Made by a program: the position numbers and the translations under genes. Positions 1 through 9,900 of a stretch of 22,867 bases of DNA are shown in pieces. Origin of the DNA: Bacteroidales bacterium (GTDB taxonomy: Bacteria > Bacteroidota > Bacteroidia > Bacteroidales > UBA932); assembly GCA_017472115.1 (NCBI GenBank), contig JAFUQW010000006.1, forward strand, positions 1-22,867, written 5' to 3'. Every line of letters starts with the position of its first letter. Positions within the stretch are counted from its first letter, which is position 1. Under the pieces are notes generated by a model. That model was not told the origin of the DNA. It saw nothing but the letters and a program-made list of their open reading frames with translations, and made no database searches.

Positions 1-1836
1 ACCCTCGGTTCATGGGCTGTGGACCTCAATTCCCGATACAAGGTAAACTACAAGTTCAACGGAAGCTTTTCGGTGACATACTCGAATGACCAGACTGGAG
101 AAAAAGGAAGTTCGGACTTCTTCCAGACGAAGAACTTTGCCGTAAGGTGGAACCACTCGCAGGACTCGAAGGCCAGACCTGGAACGACATTCTCGGCGTC
201 CGTGAACTTCTCCAGTCCTTCAAACAGCAAGTATAACGCGACAAACGTACAGCAGGCTCTGCAGAACCAGATATCATCTTCCATCTCCTACTCGAAGAAC
301 TGGAACGGAAAGATGAACCTCTCCCTAAATGCCCTCCACAACCAGAACTCTCGAGACAGCTCATACTCATTCACGCTGCCTAACATCACCTTCTCTGTAA
401 ACAGATTCTATCCGTTCAAGCAGAAGGTCAGGGTCGGAAAGGAGAAATGGTATGAGAAGTTCTCTCTGGGATACAACACTTCCCTCCAGAACAAGATCAA
501 CTTCAAGGCATCAGAATTCGGAAAGCCGGGATTCCTGGACAAGTTCCAGAACGGTATGACCCATAATTTCCAGATCGGTCTTCCGAACTTCACGGCATTC
601 AAGTACATAAACATCACCCCTAGCGTCCAGTATGGTATGAACTGGTTCTTCCGAAAGAACGAGAAGGTCTACAATGCGGAGACGGGAAAGGTCGAGGATG
701 TAAAAGGAAAGGCATTCGGAGCATTCGGTGCGACTCACACATATTCAGGAAGCGTCTCGATGAGTACGCGTCTGTACGGTATGTTCAATTTCGGAAAGCA
801 CAGGAAACTGCAGGCCATCAGGCATGTTGTTTCGCCGTCTATATCAGCGTCGTTCAGTCCTGAAAAGGGAACCCATTTCAACGGATGGCGCACCCTGACC
901 TATACCGACAAGAACGGCCAGGTGAAGACCCAGGATTATAACATCTATGCCGGCCAGATCGGTTCCGTGCCTGGAAAGGGCAAGACCGCCAGCATGAGCA
1001 TGTCGCTCGGCAACAACTTCGAAGCAAAGGTCCGCGACCTCAAGGATACGACGGGAACCGGTTCAAAGAAGATCAAGCTCATAGACAACCTTAACTTCTC
1101 TACAAGCTACAACTTCCTCGCCGACTCGCTCAAGATGAACAATGTCGGAGTGACCATGAATACATCAGTATTCGGCAAGCTCGGAGTGAGCGCCAACATG
1201 AACTTCGATCCATATGCGATCCTTGTCGACAAGAACAATCCTTCCGGACGAAAGATAAACAGATTCGCTGTCCAGGAGGGCCAGGGTCTTCTCCGCCTTA
1301 CCAATGCCAGCATGTCACTCTCCTACTCCCTCTCGGGCGAAGGAACGATGAAAGGAAATGACGGAACCAACGGATCCGGAATGGGCTCGGGAGCGAGCGC
1401 AGCATACCAGAGGATATATTACCACCCTATAACCGGAGAATACATACCGGGAGGATGGGTATATTATATGAACCCTAATGTCCCATGGTCCTTGAACATG
1501 AGCTACAGCTTCAGCTACAACAAGGCTTATCAGTTCTCGAACGGCCAGAAGATAACCAAAAACAATTTCACCCAGACCGTCAACCTCAGCGGAAATGTCA
1601 AGCTGACCCCAAGAATGTCGCTTAACATGAGCTCGGGATTTGACCTTATGGCGTTGAAAATGACCACTACACAGCTGACTGCAACGTACGATCTCCATTG
1701 CTTCAACATCAACGTTTCGTGGATCCCTTCGGGACAATGGCAGTCGTGGAGCTTCAGAATTCAGGCGAATGCTGCAGCTTTGGCAGACCTTTTGCGATTC
1801 AAGAAGAGCAGCAGCTTCTGGGATAATGCATATTGA
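1..1836 (+). CDS. lptD: LPS-assembly outer-membrane protein LptD-like, 5' partial
   Basis: The reading frame is open from base 1 (T-L-G-S-W-A-V-D-L-N-S), so the window begins inside the gene; a GTG at 19 is internal. The 611 visible residues are almost entirely alternating polar/aromatic beta strands rich in N, S, F and Y, with short turns, as expected of a large outer-membrane barrel. The opening motif (NSRYKVNYKFNGSFSVTYSN) and the segment around FFQTKNFAVRWNHSQDSKARP resemble the barrel of Bacteroidetes proteins annotated as putative LptD, which insert lipopolysaccharide into the outer leaflet. The C-terminus (LLRFKKSSSFWDN-AY) ends in an aromatic residue, as barrels often do. The periplasmic N-terminal OstA-like domain lies outside the window. 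An intrinsic terminator follows directly. Another large outer-membrane protein family cannot be fully excluded. Confidence 0.75.
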   Translation, partial: TLGSWAVDLNSRYKVNYKFNGSFSVTYSNDQTGEKGSSDFFQTKNFAVRWNHSQDSKARPGTTFSASVNFSSPSNSKYNATNVQQALQNQISSSISYSKNWNGKMNLSLNALHNQNSRDSSYSFTLPNITFSVNRFYPFKQKVRVGKEKWYEKFSLGYNTSLQNKINFKASEFGKPGFLDKFQNGMTHNFQIGLPNFTAFKYINITPSVQYGMNWFFRKNEKVYNAETGKVEDVKGKAFGAFGATHTYSGSVSMSTRLYGMFNFGKHRKLQAIRHVVSPSISASFSPEKGTHFNGWRTLTYTDKNGQVKTQDYNIYAGQIGSVPGKGKTASMSMSLGNNFEAKVRDLKDTTGTGSKKIKLIDNLNFSTSYNFLADSLKMNNVGVTMNTSVFGKLGVSANMNFDPYAILVDKNNPSGRKINRFAVQEGQGLLRLTNASMSLSYSLSGEGTMKGNDGTNGSGMGSGASAAYQRIYYHPITGEYIPGGWVYYMNPNVPWSLNMSYSFSYNKAYQFSNGQKITKNNFTQTVNLSGNVKLTPRMSLNMSSGFDLMALKMTTTQLTATYDLHCFNINVSWIPSGQWQSWSFRIQANAAALADLLRFKKSSSFWDNAY

Positions 1837-1838
1837 TA

Positions 1839-1873
1839 AAATCTCCGGATGGATTGTCCGTTCAGATTTTTTT
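1839..1873 (+). terminator. Intrinsic terminator after lptD
   Basis: AAATCT (1839-1844) pairs with AGATTT (1864-1869), and CGGA (1846-1849) with TCCG (1857-1860), giving a bulged hairpin that runs into a T tract (1867-1873). It starts 3 bases after the lptD stop. The hairpin contains the -33 element of the rho promoter, so terminator and promoter share bases. Confidence 0.6.
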
Positions 1874-1883
1874 GCTATCTTTG
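1854..1883 (+). promoter_or_regulatory. Bacteroidetes-type promoter of rho
   Basis: TTG (1854-1856), a 19-base spacer and TATCTTTG (1876-1883) match the Bacteroidetes sigma-ABfr consensus (TTG, 19-21 bases, TAnnTTTG). Transcription would start near 1890, leaving a 5' leader of about 55 bases before the rho ATG. That leader contains a 12-bp perfect palindrome, TGATTTAAATCA (1917-1928). Confidence 0.75.
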
Positions 1884-1944
1884 TGTCTCCCCAAGTCACG
1901 AGGAATCCCTTTTGACTGATTTAAATCATTTTTAAATATAATTT

Positions 1945-3795
1945 ATGCATAAGATTTTTGAACTGAGAGAAATGGGTATGGAGCAACTCCATGAACTCGC
2001 CTCAGAACTCAACATCAAGGGTTTCAAGAAGATGGATAAAGACGCTCTCGTCTATGCCATTCTTGATGAGGAAGCAAGGCATAACGCACACAATGCCCCT
2101 GAAAAGCCGGCCAAGCCAAAGAGAGGCCGTCCGAAGAAATCCGAATCAAAGGCCGAAAAAGTCGAAAAGACTGAAAAGGTCGAGAAACCGGTTGAGACCG
2201 TGAAGGAAGATAAGGTAGAGGCGGTAGAAAAAGTAGAAGAGCCTAAGGCACAGCAGCCTAAGAAACGCGGCAGAAAGCCGAAGAATGCAGCGAAGGAAGA
2301 ACCTGTGCAGCAGGCGGTTCCGGCAGCGCCAGCTGAGCCGGAAGTTCCTGCAAAAGAGGAAAATCCTGTAAATGAAACGCCGGCAGAAGTTCCTTCGGGA
2401 GAGCCGAAGCAGCAGAAGCAGCCTAAACAGAAAAGGAACAGAATCCAGAAAGGCGGCCAGCAGCAGAACAATCAGCAGCAGAGCCAGCCAGTAGCGGAAA
2501 CAGAGCCTAAAGAAGCCCCTGCAGTTCAGGAAGAGCCTGTTCAGGCCCAGCAGAAGCCGCAGCAGACCAATAACGGCAACAATCAGAACAATCAGCAGAA
2601 TAACGGACAGAACCGCCAGAACAAGGAGAACCGCAATAACGGCCAGCAGCAGTATCAGGCTCCTGAGTTCGAAGGTGTCGTAGAAGCGACCGGAGTCCTT
2701 GAGATCATGCCTGACGGCTATGGTTTCCTCCGCTCATCAGACTATAATTATCTTAACTCGCCTGACGACATCTATGTGTCGCAGTATCAGATCAAGCAGC
2801 ATGCTCTCAAGACAGGAGATACAGTTACCGGAGAAATCCGTCCGCCTAAGGCTGGAGACAAGTACTTCCCTCTCGTAAGGATCAAGTTCATCAACGGACG
2901 CACTCCTGAATTCATCAGGGACCGCATTCCGTTCGACTTCCTTACCCCTCTTTTCCCAGAAGAGAAGTTCAACCTGCTCGGCAACGGACATAACGACCTC
3001 TCATGCAGGATCGTAGACATGTTCACCCCTATCGGAAAGGGACAGCGAGGACTTATCGTCGCTCAGCCGAAGACAGGTAAGACCATGCTCCTCAAGTCGA
3101 TTGCCAATGCAATAGCAGACAACCATCCGGAAGTGTACATGATCGTCCTTCTTATTGACGAGCGTCCAGAGGAAGTGACTGACATGGCCCGCAGCGTGAA
3201 GGCTGAAGTAGTCGCATCGACATTCGACGAACCTGCCGAAAGACACGTGAAGGTGGCCAATATGGTTCTCGAAAAGGCAAAGAGGATGGTTGAATGCGGC
3301 CACGACGTGGTGATCCTCCTTGACTCGATAACCCGTCTTGCACGCGCCTACAACACCGTCCAGCCGGCTTCAGGAAAGGTTCTCTCAGGTGGTGTCGATG
3401 CAAACGCGCTCCACAAGCCGAAGAGATTCTTCGGAGCTGCACGTAACATCGAGAACGGCGGATCGCTTACTATCCTTGCGACAGCGCTTACAGAAACCGG
3501 ATCAAAGATGGATGAAGTCATCTTCGAGGAATTCAAGGGAACAGGAAACATGGAGCTCCAGCTCGACAGAAGACTCTCCAACAAGCGTATTTTCCCTGCT
3601 GTGGATGTCACCCTGTCAAGCACGAGACGCGACGACCTGCTCTACTCCCCTGCCCTTGCGAACAGGATCTGGATCATGCGCAAGTTCCTCGCCGACATGA
3701 ACTGCATCGAGGCAATGGAACTCCTTCAGGACCGCATGCACAAATACGGCACAAACGATGCTCTTCTCCAGAATATGGACAAGGAAGACATGTAA
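1945..3795 (+). CDS. rho: Transcription termination factor Rho
   Basis: Hexameric RNA-dependent ATPase/helicase that releases transcripts. Residues 1-45 form the Rho N-terminal helical domain ([20 protein letters not shown]). About 45-235 is a disordered K/E/P- then Q/N-rich stretch absent from E. coli Rho (419 aa, against 616 here). About 240-315 is the cold-shock-like primary RNA-binding domain ([20 protein letters not shown]). The RecA-like motor follows: Walker A near 374-380 (QPKTGKT), the [16 protein letters not shown]alker B region, and the Q-loop/R-loop segment ([21 protein letters not shown]). The C-terminus carries the usual ELLQDRM. The ATG at 1945 begins the conserved N-terminal helix and has a good promoter upstream. 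Long Rho inserts are known in Bacteroidetes and may affect RNA binding or phase behaviour; that role is inference here. Identification is firm. Confidence 0.98.
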   Translation: MHKIFELREMGMEQLHELASELNIKGFKKMDKDALVYAILDEEARHNAHNAPEKPAKPKRGRPKKSESKAEKVEKTEKVEKPVETVKEDKVEAVEKVEEPKAQQPKKRGRKPKNAAKEEPVQQAVPAAPAEPEVPAKEENPVNETPAEVPSGEPKQQKQPKQKRNRIQKGGQQQNNQQQSQPVAETEPKEAPAVQEEPVQAQQKPQQTNNGNNQNNQQNNGQNRQNKENRNNGQQQYQAPEFEGVVEATGVLEIMPDGYGFLRSSDYNYLNSPDDIYVSQYQIKQHALKTGDTVTGEIRPPKAGDKYFPLVRIKFINGRTPEFIRDRIPFDFLTPLFPEEKFNLLGNGHNDLSCRIVDMFTPIGKGQRGLIVAQPKTGKTMLLKSIANAIADNHPEVYMIVLLIDERPEEVTDMARSVKAEVVASTFDEPAERHVKVANMVLEKAKRMVECGHDVVILLDSITRLARAYNTVQPASGKVLSGGVDANALHKPKRFFGAARNIENGGSLTILATALTETGSKMDEVIFEEFKGTGNMELQLDRRLSNKRIFPAVDVTLSSTRRDDLLYSPALANRIWIMRKFLADMNCIEAMELLQDRMHKYGTNDALLQNMDKEDM

Positions 3796-3823
3796 TTGAC
3801 ACATTTTTTATATTAATTGCTTC

Positions 3824-3868
3824 AAATTACCCGATTTATTGAATTAAATTGGGTAATTTTGTTTTTGT
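3824..3868 (+). terminator. Hairpin with T-rich tail after rho
   Basis: AAATTACCC (3824-3832) and GGGTAATTT (3851-3859) are a perfect 9-bp inverted repeat with an 18-base AT loop, followed by TTGTTTTTG. This would act as a rho terminator, although the loop is long. The right arm is also the -7 box of the putative GH31 promoter, so an operator role is possible. Confidence 0.45.
3854..3861 (+). promoter_or_regulatory. Candidate -7 box for the GH31 gene
   Basis: TAATTTTG matches TAnnTTTG and lies 21 bases before the ATG at 3883. No clear TTG sits 19-21 bases upstream, so the promoter is weak, activator-dependent or misassigned. Confidence 0.35.
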
Positions 3869-3882
3869 ATAACACTTACACC

Positions 3883-6306
3883 ATGAAAACCAAGCTAATG
3901 ACCATCATCTGCATGCTTGTCTTCTCGACAGGCATGCTGGCAGGACCGGCAGAACCTGTAGAAATAAATACAGGAGATGCGGTCACCAAAGTGACATTCT
4001 ACTCGCCGGAGATCGTCCGAGTCGTAAAGGTTCCGACAGGAAAACCGGGAAACACCAGGGAAAGCCTTGTGGTGACTATGGAACCTCAGGATGTAAAGGT
4101 CCAGAAGTCGGAGAATTCTTCTGTGGTTACGCTCAAGAGTCCTGTACTGACAGTCAAGATCGACAAGAAGACCGGTCTCGTGCAGTTCCTGACCAAGGGA
4201 AAGAATCTTCTTAAGGAAAAGTCTTATAGCTTTGAGGAAAGGAAGGACGGACCTGATGCAGGCACTTTCAGAACAACCATCGTATATCAGCTGGACAAGG
4301 AGGAACCAATCTATGGTCTGGGAGTGACTCAGGACGGAAAGCTCAACCACAGAGGCTCGACCCACTGGAACATGGAACAGAACAACACCCAGGACTACCA
4401 GCATGTGGTCCAGTCCCTCAAGGGCTGGGGTCTGTATTGGGACAATTACTCCCGTTCCCGCTTCATCGACAATGAAGAGGGCATGAGCTTCTCTGCAGAG
4501 GTTGGCGACGACATCGACTATTACTTCATGTACGGAGGTTCGGCTGACGGAGTGAATGCGCAGATCCGCACATTGAGCGGCGACGTCCCGATGTTCCCTC
4601 TCTGGACTTTCGGATACTGGCAGTGCCGCGAGAGGTACAAGTCAGTCGACGAACTTCTCGAAGTCGTAAGGTGGCACAGAGCGAACAATGTCCCTCTCGA
4701 CGGAATAATCCAGGACTGGCAGTACTGGGGCAGCAACTATACATGGAATGCGATGGACTTCCTCGCAGACACATACGTCAACGGAAAATGGATGGTAGAT
4801 GAAGTCCACAGGAACAATGCCCACATCATGATAAGCATCTGGGCAAGTTTCGGACCTATGACCCAGGCATTCCGCGACCTTGAAGCCAAAGGTCTGCTTT
4901 ATGACTTCCAGACATGGCCGCAGAGCGGTCTGAGCGCGTTCTGGCCACCTAGAATGGACTATCCGAGCGGCGTCAAGGTATACGACGCCCTCAGTCCTGA
5001 AGCAAGGGACATCTACTGGAAAAACCTGAAGAGGCTTGTCGATTACGACATCGACGCATGGTGGATGGACTCTACAGATCCTGACTTCTTCGATCCGAAG
5101 GACGAGCACTACGACCATTCTGCCGGAGACGGAACATGGAGAAGATACAGAAACGCCTTCCCTCTCGCATCTGTAAGCGGCGTATACGACAATCTACGCA
5201 AGGATTCCGAGGCAAAGCGAGCATTCATCATGACCCGTTCCGCCTTTGCAGGCCAGCAGCGATATGGTGCAGGACTATGGAGCGGCGACGTCAATTCATC
5301 ATGGGAAATGCTCCGCAAGCAGGTGCCTGCCGGACTGAACTATACCATGACCGGATGCCCTAACTTCAATACCGACATCGGAGGATTCTTCTGCAACAGC
5401 TACAATACAATGGGAGGCGGTTCTGCTCCAAGGAATCCGCAATTCCAGGAGCTTTATGTGCGTTGGATGCAGTATGCGCTGTTCTGCCCTGTATTCCGCA
5501 GCCATGGAGCGGACGCGCCAAGAGAGATATATCAGTTCGGAAAGAAGGGAGATGCCGCATTCGACGCCATCGAGAAGAGCATAAGACTCCGTTATACCCT
5601 CCTTCCATACATCTACAGCACTGCATGGCAGGTCACTTCAAACGACGAAAGCTACATGCGCGCACTTGTGTATGACTTCCCTGCCGACAGGAAGGTGTGG
5701 AACATGACGGACGAATTCCTTTTCGGACGCAGCATCCTTGCCGCTCCTATCCTTGACCCGCAGTATACTGAAGAGAAGATCGTCAGGACCGATGCAATGA
5801 CCGGATGGGACAGGAACGAAGTCGCTCAGAAACTGGCCGAATCAGTCGATTTCAGCGTGGACAAGACCGTTTCGAAGTATCTCCCTGCCGGAGCTGAATG
5901 GTATTATTTCTGGACTGAGGAAAAGTATAAAGGCGGCCAGGACGTTACAATAGAGACCAAGTTTGATGAAGTCCCTATGTTCGTGCGTGCCGGAAGCATC
6001 ATTCCTATGGCTCCTGTAATGATGTATGCTGAGGAAAGCAAGTGGGACAATCTTGATATCATCGTTTATCCGGGAGCTGACGCAGAATTCGTTCTCTACG
6101 AAGATGAAGGAGACAGCTACAACTATGAGAAAGGAGCTTATTCAACGATTAACTTCAAGTGGAACGACCGTCAGAAGAAACTGACTGTGGGAGCAGTCCA
6201 GGGCGAATTCCCAGGCATGCTCAAGACCAGGAAGTTCAACGTGCGGATCGCCGGTCAGGACAGCAAGATCACAATCGAGTATAAAGGAAAAGAAATCAGC
6301 CTGTAG
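3883..6306 (+). CDS. Secreted glycoside hydrolase family 31 (alpha-glucosidase/alpha-xylosidase type)
   Basis: Retaining exo-alpha-glycosidase of 807 residues, probably periplasmic or surface-located. The ATG at 3883 is chosen because it begins a clean signal peptide (MKTKLMTIICMLVFSTGMLAGPAEP, likely cut after ML-A or A-G); the upstream TTG at 3817 would read through the terminator/promoter region. The N-terminal beta domain is followed by the GH31 (beta/alpha)8 barrel: FGYWQCRERYKSVDELLEVV, then IQDWQYWG. The nucleophile is D396 in AWWMDSTDPD and the acid/base D469 in LWSGDVNSSW. The GCPNFNTDIGGFF and CPVFRSHG motifs follow. The C-terminal beta domains include the VYPGADAEFVLYEDEGDSYNYEKG segment typical of the family. 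Substrate (glucoside, xyloside or other) cannot be read from sequence. No SusC/SusD pair or regulator adjoins it, so it is not in a visible polysaccharide-utilisation locus. Confidence 0.93.
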   Translation: MKTKLMTIICMLVFSTGMLAGPAEPVEINTGDAVTKVTFYSPEIVRVVKVPTGKPGNTRESLVVTMEPQDVKVQKSENSSVVTLKSPVLTVKIDKKTGLVQFLTKGKNLLKEKSYSFEERKDGPDAGTFRTTIVYQLDKEEPIYGLGVTQDGKLNHRGSTHWNMEQNNTQDYQHVVQSLKGWGLYWDNYSRSRFIDNEEGMSFSAEVGDDIDYYFMYGGSADGVNAQIRTLSGDVPMFPLWTFGYWQCRERYKSVDELLEVVRWHRANNVPLDGIIQDWQYWGSNYTWNAMDFLADTYVNGKWMVDEVHRNNAHIMISIWASFGPMTQAFRDLEAKGLLYDFQTWPQSGLSAFWPPRMDYPSGVKVYDALSPEARDIYWKNLKRLVDYDIDAWWMDSTDPDFFDPKDEHYDHSAGDGTWRRYRNAFPLASVSGVYDNLRKDSEAKRAFIMTRSAFAGQQRYGAGLWSGDVNSSWEMLRKQVPAGLNYTMTGCPNFNTDIGGFFCNSYNTMGGGSAPRNPQFQELYVRWMQYALFCPVFRSHGADAPREIYQFGKKGDAAFDAIEKSIRLRYTLLPYIYSTAWQVTSNDESYMRALVYDFPADRKVWNMTDEFLFGRSILAAPILDPQYTEEKIVRTDAMTGWDRNEVAQKLAESVDFSVDKTVSKYLPAGAEWYYFWTEEKYKGGQDVTIETKFDEVPMFVRAGSIIPMAPVMMYAEESKWDNLDIIVYPGADAEFVLYEDEGDSYNYEKGAYSTINFKWNDRQKKLTVGAVQGEFPGMLKTRKFNVRIAGQDSKITIEYKGKEISL

Positions 6307-6323
6307 AGGCTGATTTCTTTTTA
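6292..6323. terminator. Bidirectional intrinsic terminator between convergent genes
   Basis: GAAATCAGCC (6292-6301) and GGCTGATTTC (6308-6317) form a perfect 10-bp stem with a 6-base loop containing the GH31 stop codon. A T run follows on the plus strand, and on the minus strand the hairpin is followed by TTTTCCTTT. It serves both the GH31 gene and the convergent lipoprotein gene, and overlaps the 3' end of the GH31 frame. Confidence 0.85.
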
Positions 6324-6854
6324 TTTCTTCTTTCCATCCTTGTGATGGTCCTTCATCCTGTCCTTTTCCTTTGCCATGTCGGCTTTAGCATCGGCAATCT
6401 GCCTGTCGAACTTCTGCTTCAGCTGCTCCTTGGTAAGTCCCTTTGTCTCAACCTTCTGCTGTGCATCTTTCAGCTTGTAGCGCACCTGGTTGTTGAACAT
6501 TTCGATATTGTCGTAGAGCTCAGCCTTCTCGATTGCGTCGCGATAATGGCGGAGTGCGCTCATCTGTGTAGGGAAAGTATATACTCTTTCAGCGGCAACG
6601 CACACATCTCCGTCATAAGTATATGCCTTAACATCCACGATTCCATCATAAATGTGTGTAAAGACGACAGTGCTGTCAATCACATCGACCCTCATCACAT
6701 CCGGACTGCGATGTCGGATGGCCTGATCCATAAACTCGCGTTCCTGCTTCATCGGCTCGTTCATCGCCTTGCGCTGGTCGGCGTTATTGCTGTTACATCC
6801 TGCCAATGCAGCAACCATGACTGCAACTGACATAAATAAAAAGACTTTTCTCAT
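6321..6854 (-). CDS. Small lipoprotein of unknown function
   Basis: 177 residues. A type II signal peptide ends in the lipobox LAGC with the lipidated Cys at residue 20 (MRKVFLFMSVAVMVAALAGC), so it is anchored to the inner or outer membrane. Residues about 45-100 look like a small beta domain (SPDVMRVDVIDSTVVFTHIYDGIVDVKAYTYDG-type strands). The second half is strongly helical and charged (KLKDAQQKVETKGLTKEQLKQKF onward), ending in a K/D/H-rich tail that suggests a coiled coil. No recognised enzymatic motif. It is transcribed divergently from nothing and follows carB on the same strand after a 75-base gap with its own possible promoter. I do not recognise the family. Confidence 0.8.
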   Translation of the reverse strand: MRKVFLFMSVAVMVAALAGCNSNNADQRKAMNEPMKQEREFMDQAIRHRSPDVMRVDVIDSTVVFTHIYDGIVDVKAYTYDGDVCVAAERVYTFPTQMSALRHYRDAIEKAELYDNIEMFNNQVRYKLKDAQQKVETKGLTKEQLKQKFDRQIADAKADMAKEKDRMKDHHKDGKKK

Positions 6855-6868
6855 AACACTAATAATTA

Positions 6869-6897
6869 AAAAATTACACTGTCACGAGAAAAGTCAA
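6869..6897 (-). promoter_or_regulatory. Possible promoter of the lipoprotein gene
   Basis: On the minus strand TTG (6897-6895) and TAATTTTT (6876-6869) are separated by 18 bases. The -7 box departs from TAnnTTTG in its last base and the spacer is one base short, so support is modest. Confidence 0.35.
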
Positions 6898-6929
6898 TTT
6901 CTGTGCCTTATGGCTCTATTTCAAAAAAA

Positions 6930-9900
6930 TCAATACTGATCCCAGCTCTTTATCTGGATGTCATCGAGGGACATTGCGCAGAATGCACGGATGAATGCTG
7001 TCGCCAGACGTGCATTCGTGATGAGCGGGATATTGTAGTCGATCGCCGCACGGCGAACGTAATATCCGTTGGTGAGCTCCTTGTGCGTGAAGTTCTTCGG
7101 AATATTGATCACAAGGTCGAGTTCCTTGTTTGCGAGCATCTCCATCGCCTGCTTGTACTTGCCTGCAAGCTCCGGATTCTGCGCCTCTGTAGGCCAGATC
7201 ACGCGCTCTACAGGAACTCCGTTCTCAAGAAGATACTTCGCCGATCCCTCTGTCGCATAAAGGTTATATCCCTTTTCATGGAGGAGCTGGCAGGCTCCGA
7301 GCAGATCGGCCTTCTGAAGGGCGTTTCCTGAGGAAATAAGGATATTCTTCTTAGGAATCTCGTATCCAACAGAGAGCATCGAATTAAGGAGCGCTTCGTT
7401 GAAGTCGTCGCCAAGGCATCCTACCTCACCGGTAGAGTGCATGTCCACTCCAAGGACAGGGTCTGCCTGTTGGAGACGTGAGAACGAGAACTGTGAAGAC
7501 TTGATACCTACATAATCAAGGTCAAACGCAGACTTGCGAGGTGCAGCCGGTCTGAGTCCGAGCATTGCCTTTGTTGCAAGCTCGATCATGTTTATCTTGA
7601 GGACCTTCGACACAAACGGGAAGCTTCGCGATGCACGGAGGTTACACTCGATCACCTTTATATAATTGTCCTTCGCAAGGAACTGGATATTGAACGGACC
7701 TGTGATCTCGAGAGCGGAAGCGATCTTCTTCGCGATCTTCTTGATCCTGCGTACGGTCTCGACATAGAGCTTCTGCGGAGGGAACTGGATCGTAGCGTCA
7801 CCGGAGTGAACACCGGCAAACTCAACGTGCTCCGATATCGCATATGCGATCACTTCTCCGTCATCAGCCACTGCGTCAAACTCGATCTCCTTGCAGCGCT
7901 GCATGAACTCAGACATCACAACAGGATGCTTTTCAGACACTTCTGCAGCGAGTCCGAGGAAGTTACGAAGTTCCTCATGGTTGTAGCATACGTTCATCGC
8001 CGCACCCGAAAGCACATATGAAGGACGTACGAGAACAGGGAATCCTACCTGATCGATGAACTGGTCGACTTCGTCGAAGTTTGTCAGTTCCTTCCACTTA
8101 GGCTGGTCGATTCCGAGAGCATCGACGATAGACGAGAACTTGTGGCGGTCCTCAGCCTTATCGATCGATGTCGCCTTTGTACCGAGGATGTTGACCTTGT
8201 TCTGGTCGAGGCGGAGGGCGAGGTTGTTTGGAATCTGGCCACCCACCGAAACCACTGTTCCATGCGGATTCTCGAGGTCATGGATATCCATCACACGCTC
8301 GAATGTGAGCTCGTCAAAATACAGACGGTCGCACATGTCGTAGTCGGTTGACACAGTTTCAGGGTTATAGTTGATCATCACTCCCCTGTATCCCTGGTTA
8401 CGGATGGTCTGGAGCGCGTTTACCGAGCACCAGTCGAACTCTACCGAACTACCGATGCGGTATGCACCTGATCCGAGAACGATTACCGAATTCTTATCGT
8501 GCTGATACTTGACATCATTGAAGTTACCACCGTAAGTAAGATAGAGGTAGTTTGTCGCTGCAGGATAATCGGCAGCAAGAGTGTCGATCTGCTTTACACA
8601 TGGAACGATTCCATGTGCCTTACGGAAGGCGCGGACGATATCCTCCGCCATCTCGCTGTCCATTCCCTTATAGAGAGCATTGGCTACCTGCACGTCTGAG
8701 AATCCCTGAACCTTGGCCTTCTTGAGGAGCTCGAGAGGCATCTTCTCGCAGCTGTCATACTGGCGCATCTCCTTGTGGGTATTCACGATACCCATGAGCT
8801 TGTTCAGGAACCACTTGTCGATCTTCGTAAGGGCATGGATCTGGTCTACGGTATAACCGGCCTGCATTGCCTTGCTGATGACGAAGATACGGTTGTCTGT
8901 CGGCTCGTTGAGCGCCTGGTCGATGTCGTCAACCTTGATCTCCTTGTTGCCTACGAAACCGTTGGCACCCTGACCGATCATTCGGAGACCCTTCTGGATG
9001 ATCTCCTCGAAATTACGTCCGAGCGACATCACTTCACCCACAGACTTCATGCTTGATCCGATCTTGCGCGATACGCCTGTGAACTTAGAGAGGTCCCAGC
9101 GAGGAATCTTGGCCACGACATAGTCAAGCGCAGGCTCGAAGAATGCAGGGGTCTGCTTCGTCACAGAGTTCTTTATATCGAAAAGGCCATATCCGAGGCC
9201 GATCTTGGCTGCAACGAAGGCGATAGGGAAACCGGTCGCTTTCGACGCGAGGGCCGAAGAGCGGCTCAGGCGGGCGTTCATTTCTATCACATAGTACTCC
9301 ATCGAGTCGGTGTCATATGCATACTGCACGTTACACTCTCCGACGATGCCGATGTGGCGCACCATCTTGATCGCAAGGTCATGCAGGAACTGACACTCCT
9401 TAGCGCTAAGGGTCTGGGTAGGAGCGACTACGATAGACTCGCCGGTATGGATTCCGAGTGGGTCGAAGTTCTCCATGTTACAGATGGCGATGCAGTTGTC
9501 GTAGCGGTCGCGCATCACTTCATACTCGATCTCCTTCCATCCCTTGAGAGACTTCTCGACAAGGACCTGCGGAGAGAAAGAGAATGAGCTTTCGCAAAGG
9601 GTCACGAGCTCTTCTTCGTTATTACAGAAACCTGATCCAAGACCACCAAGGGCATACGCAGCACGTACGATCACAGGATATCCGAGCTCCTTGGCAGCCT
9701 CTTTTGCAGCTTCTACGGTCTCGACAGCATGTGATTTGATGGTCTTTACATTGATCTCCGCGAGCTTTGCATTGAAGAATTCGCGGTCCTCTGTGTCCAT
9801 GATAGCCTGGACAGGGGTACCGAGCACCTTCACGTTATATTTTTCAAGAATTCCGGCCTCATAAAGAGCAACACCACAGTTCAGCGCTGTCTGGCCGCCG

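Noticed and set aside
1315..1899. 194-residue frame on the minus strand antisense to the lptD end
   Set aside because: It lies opposite a clear barrel-coding frame, runs through the lptD terminator, and its peptide has no domain character.
6903..7331. 142-residue plus-strand frame over the carB end
   Set aside because: It is antisense to the conserved CarB allosteric domain.
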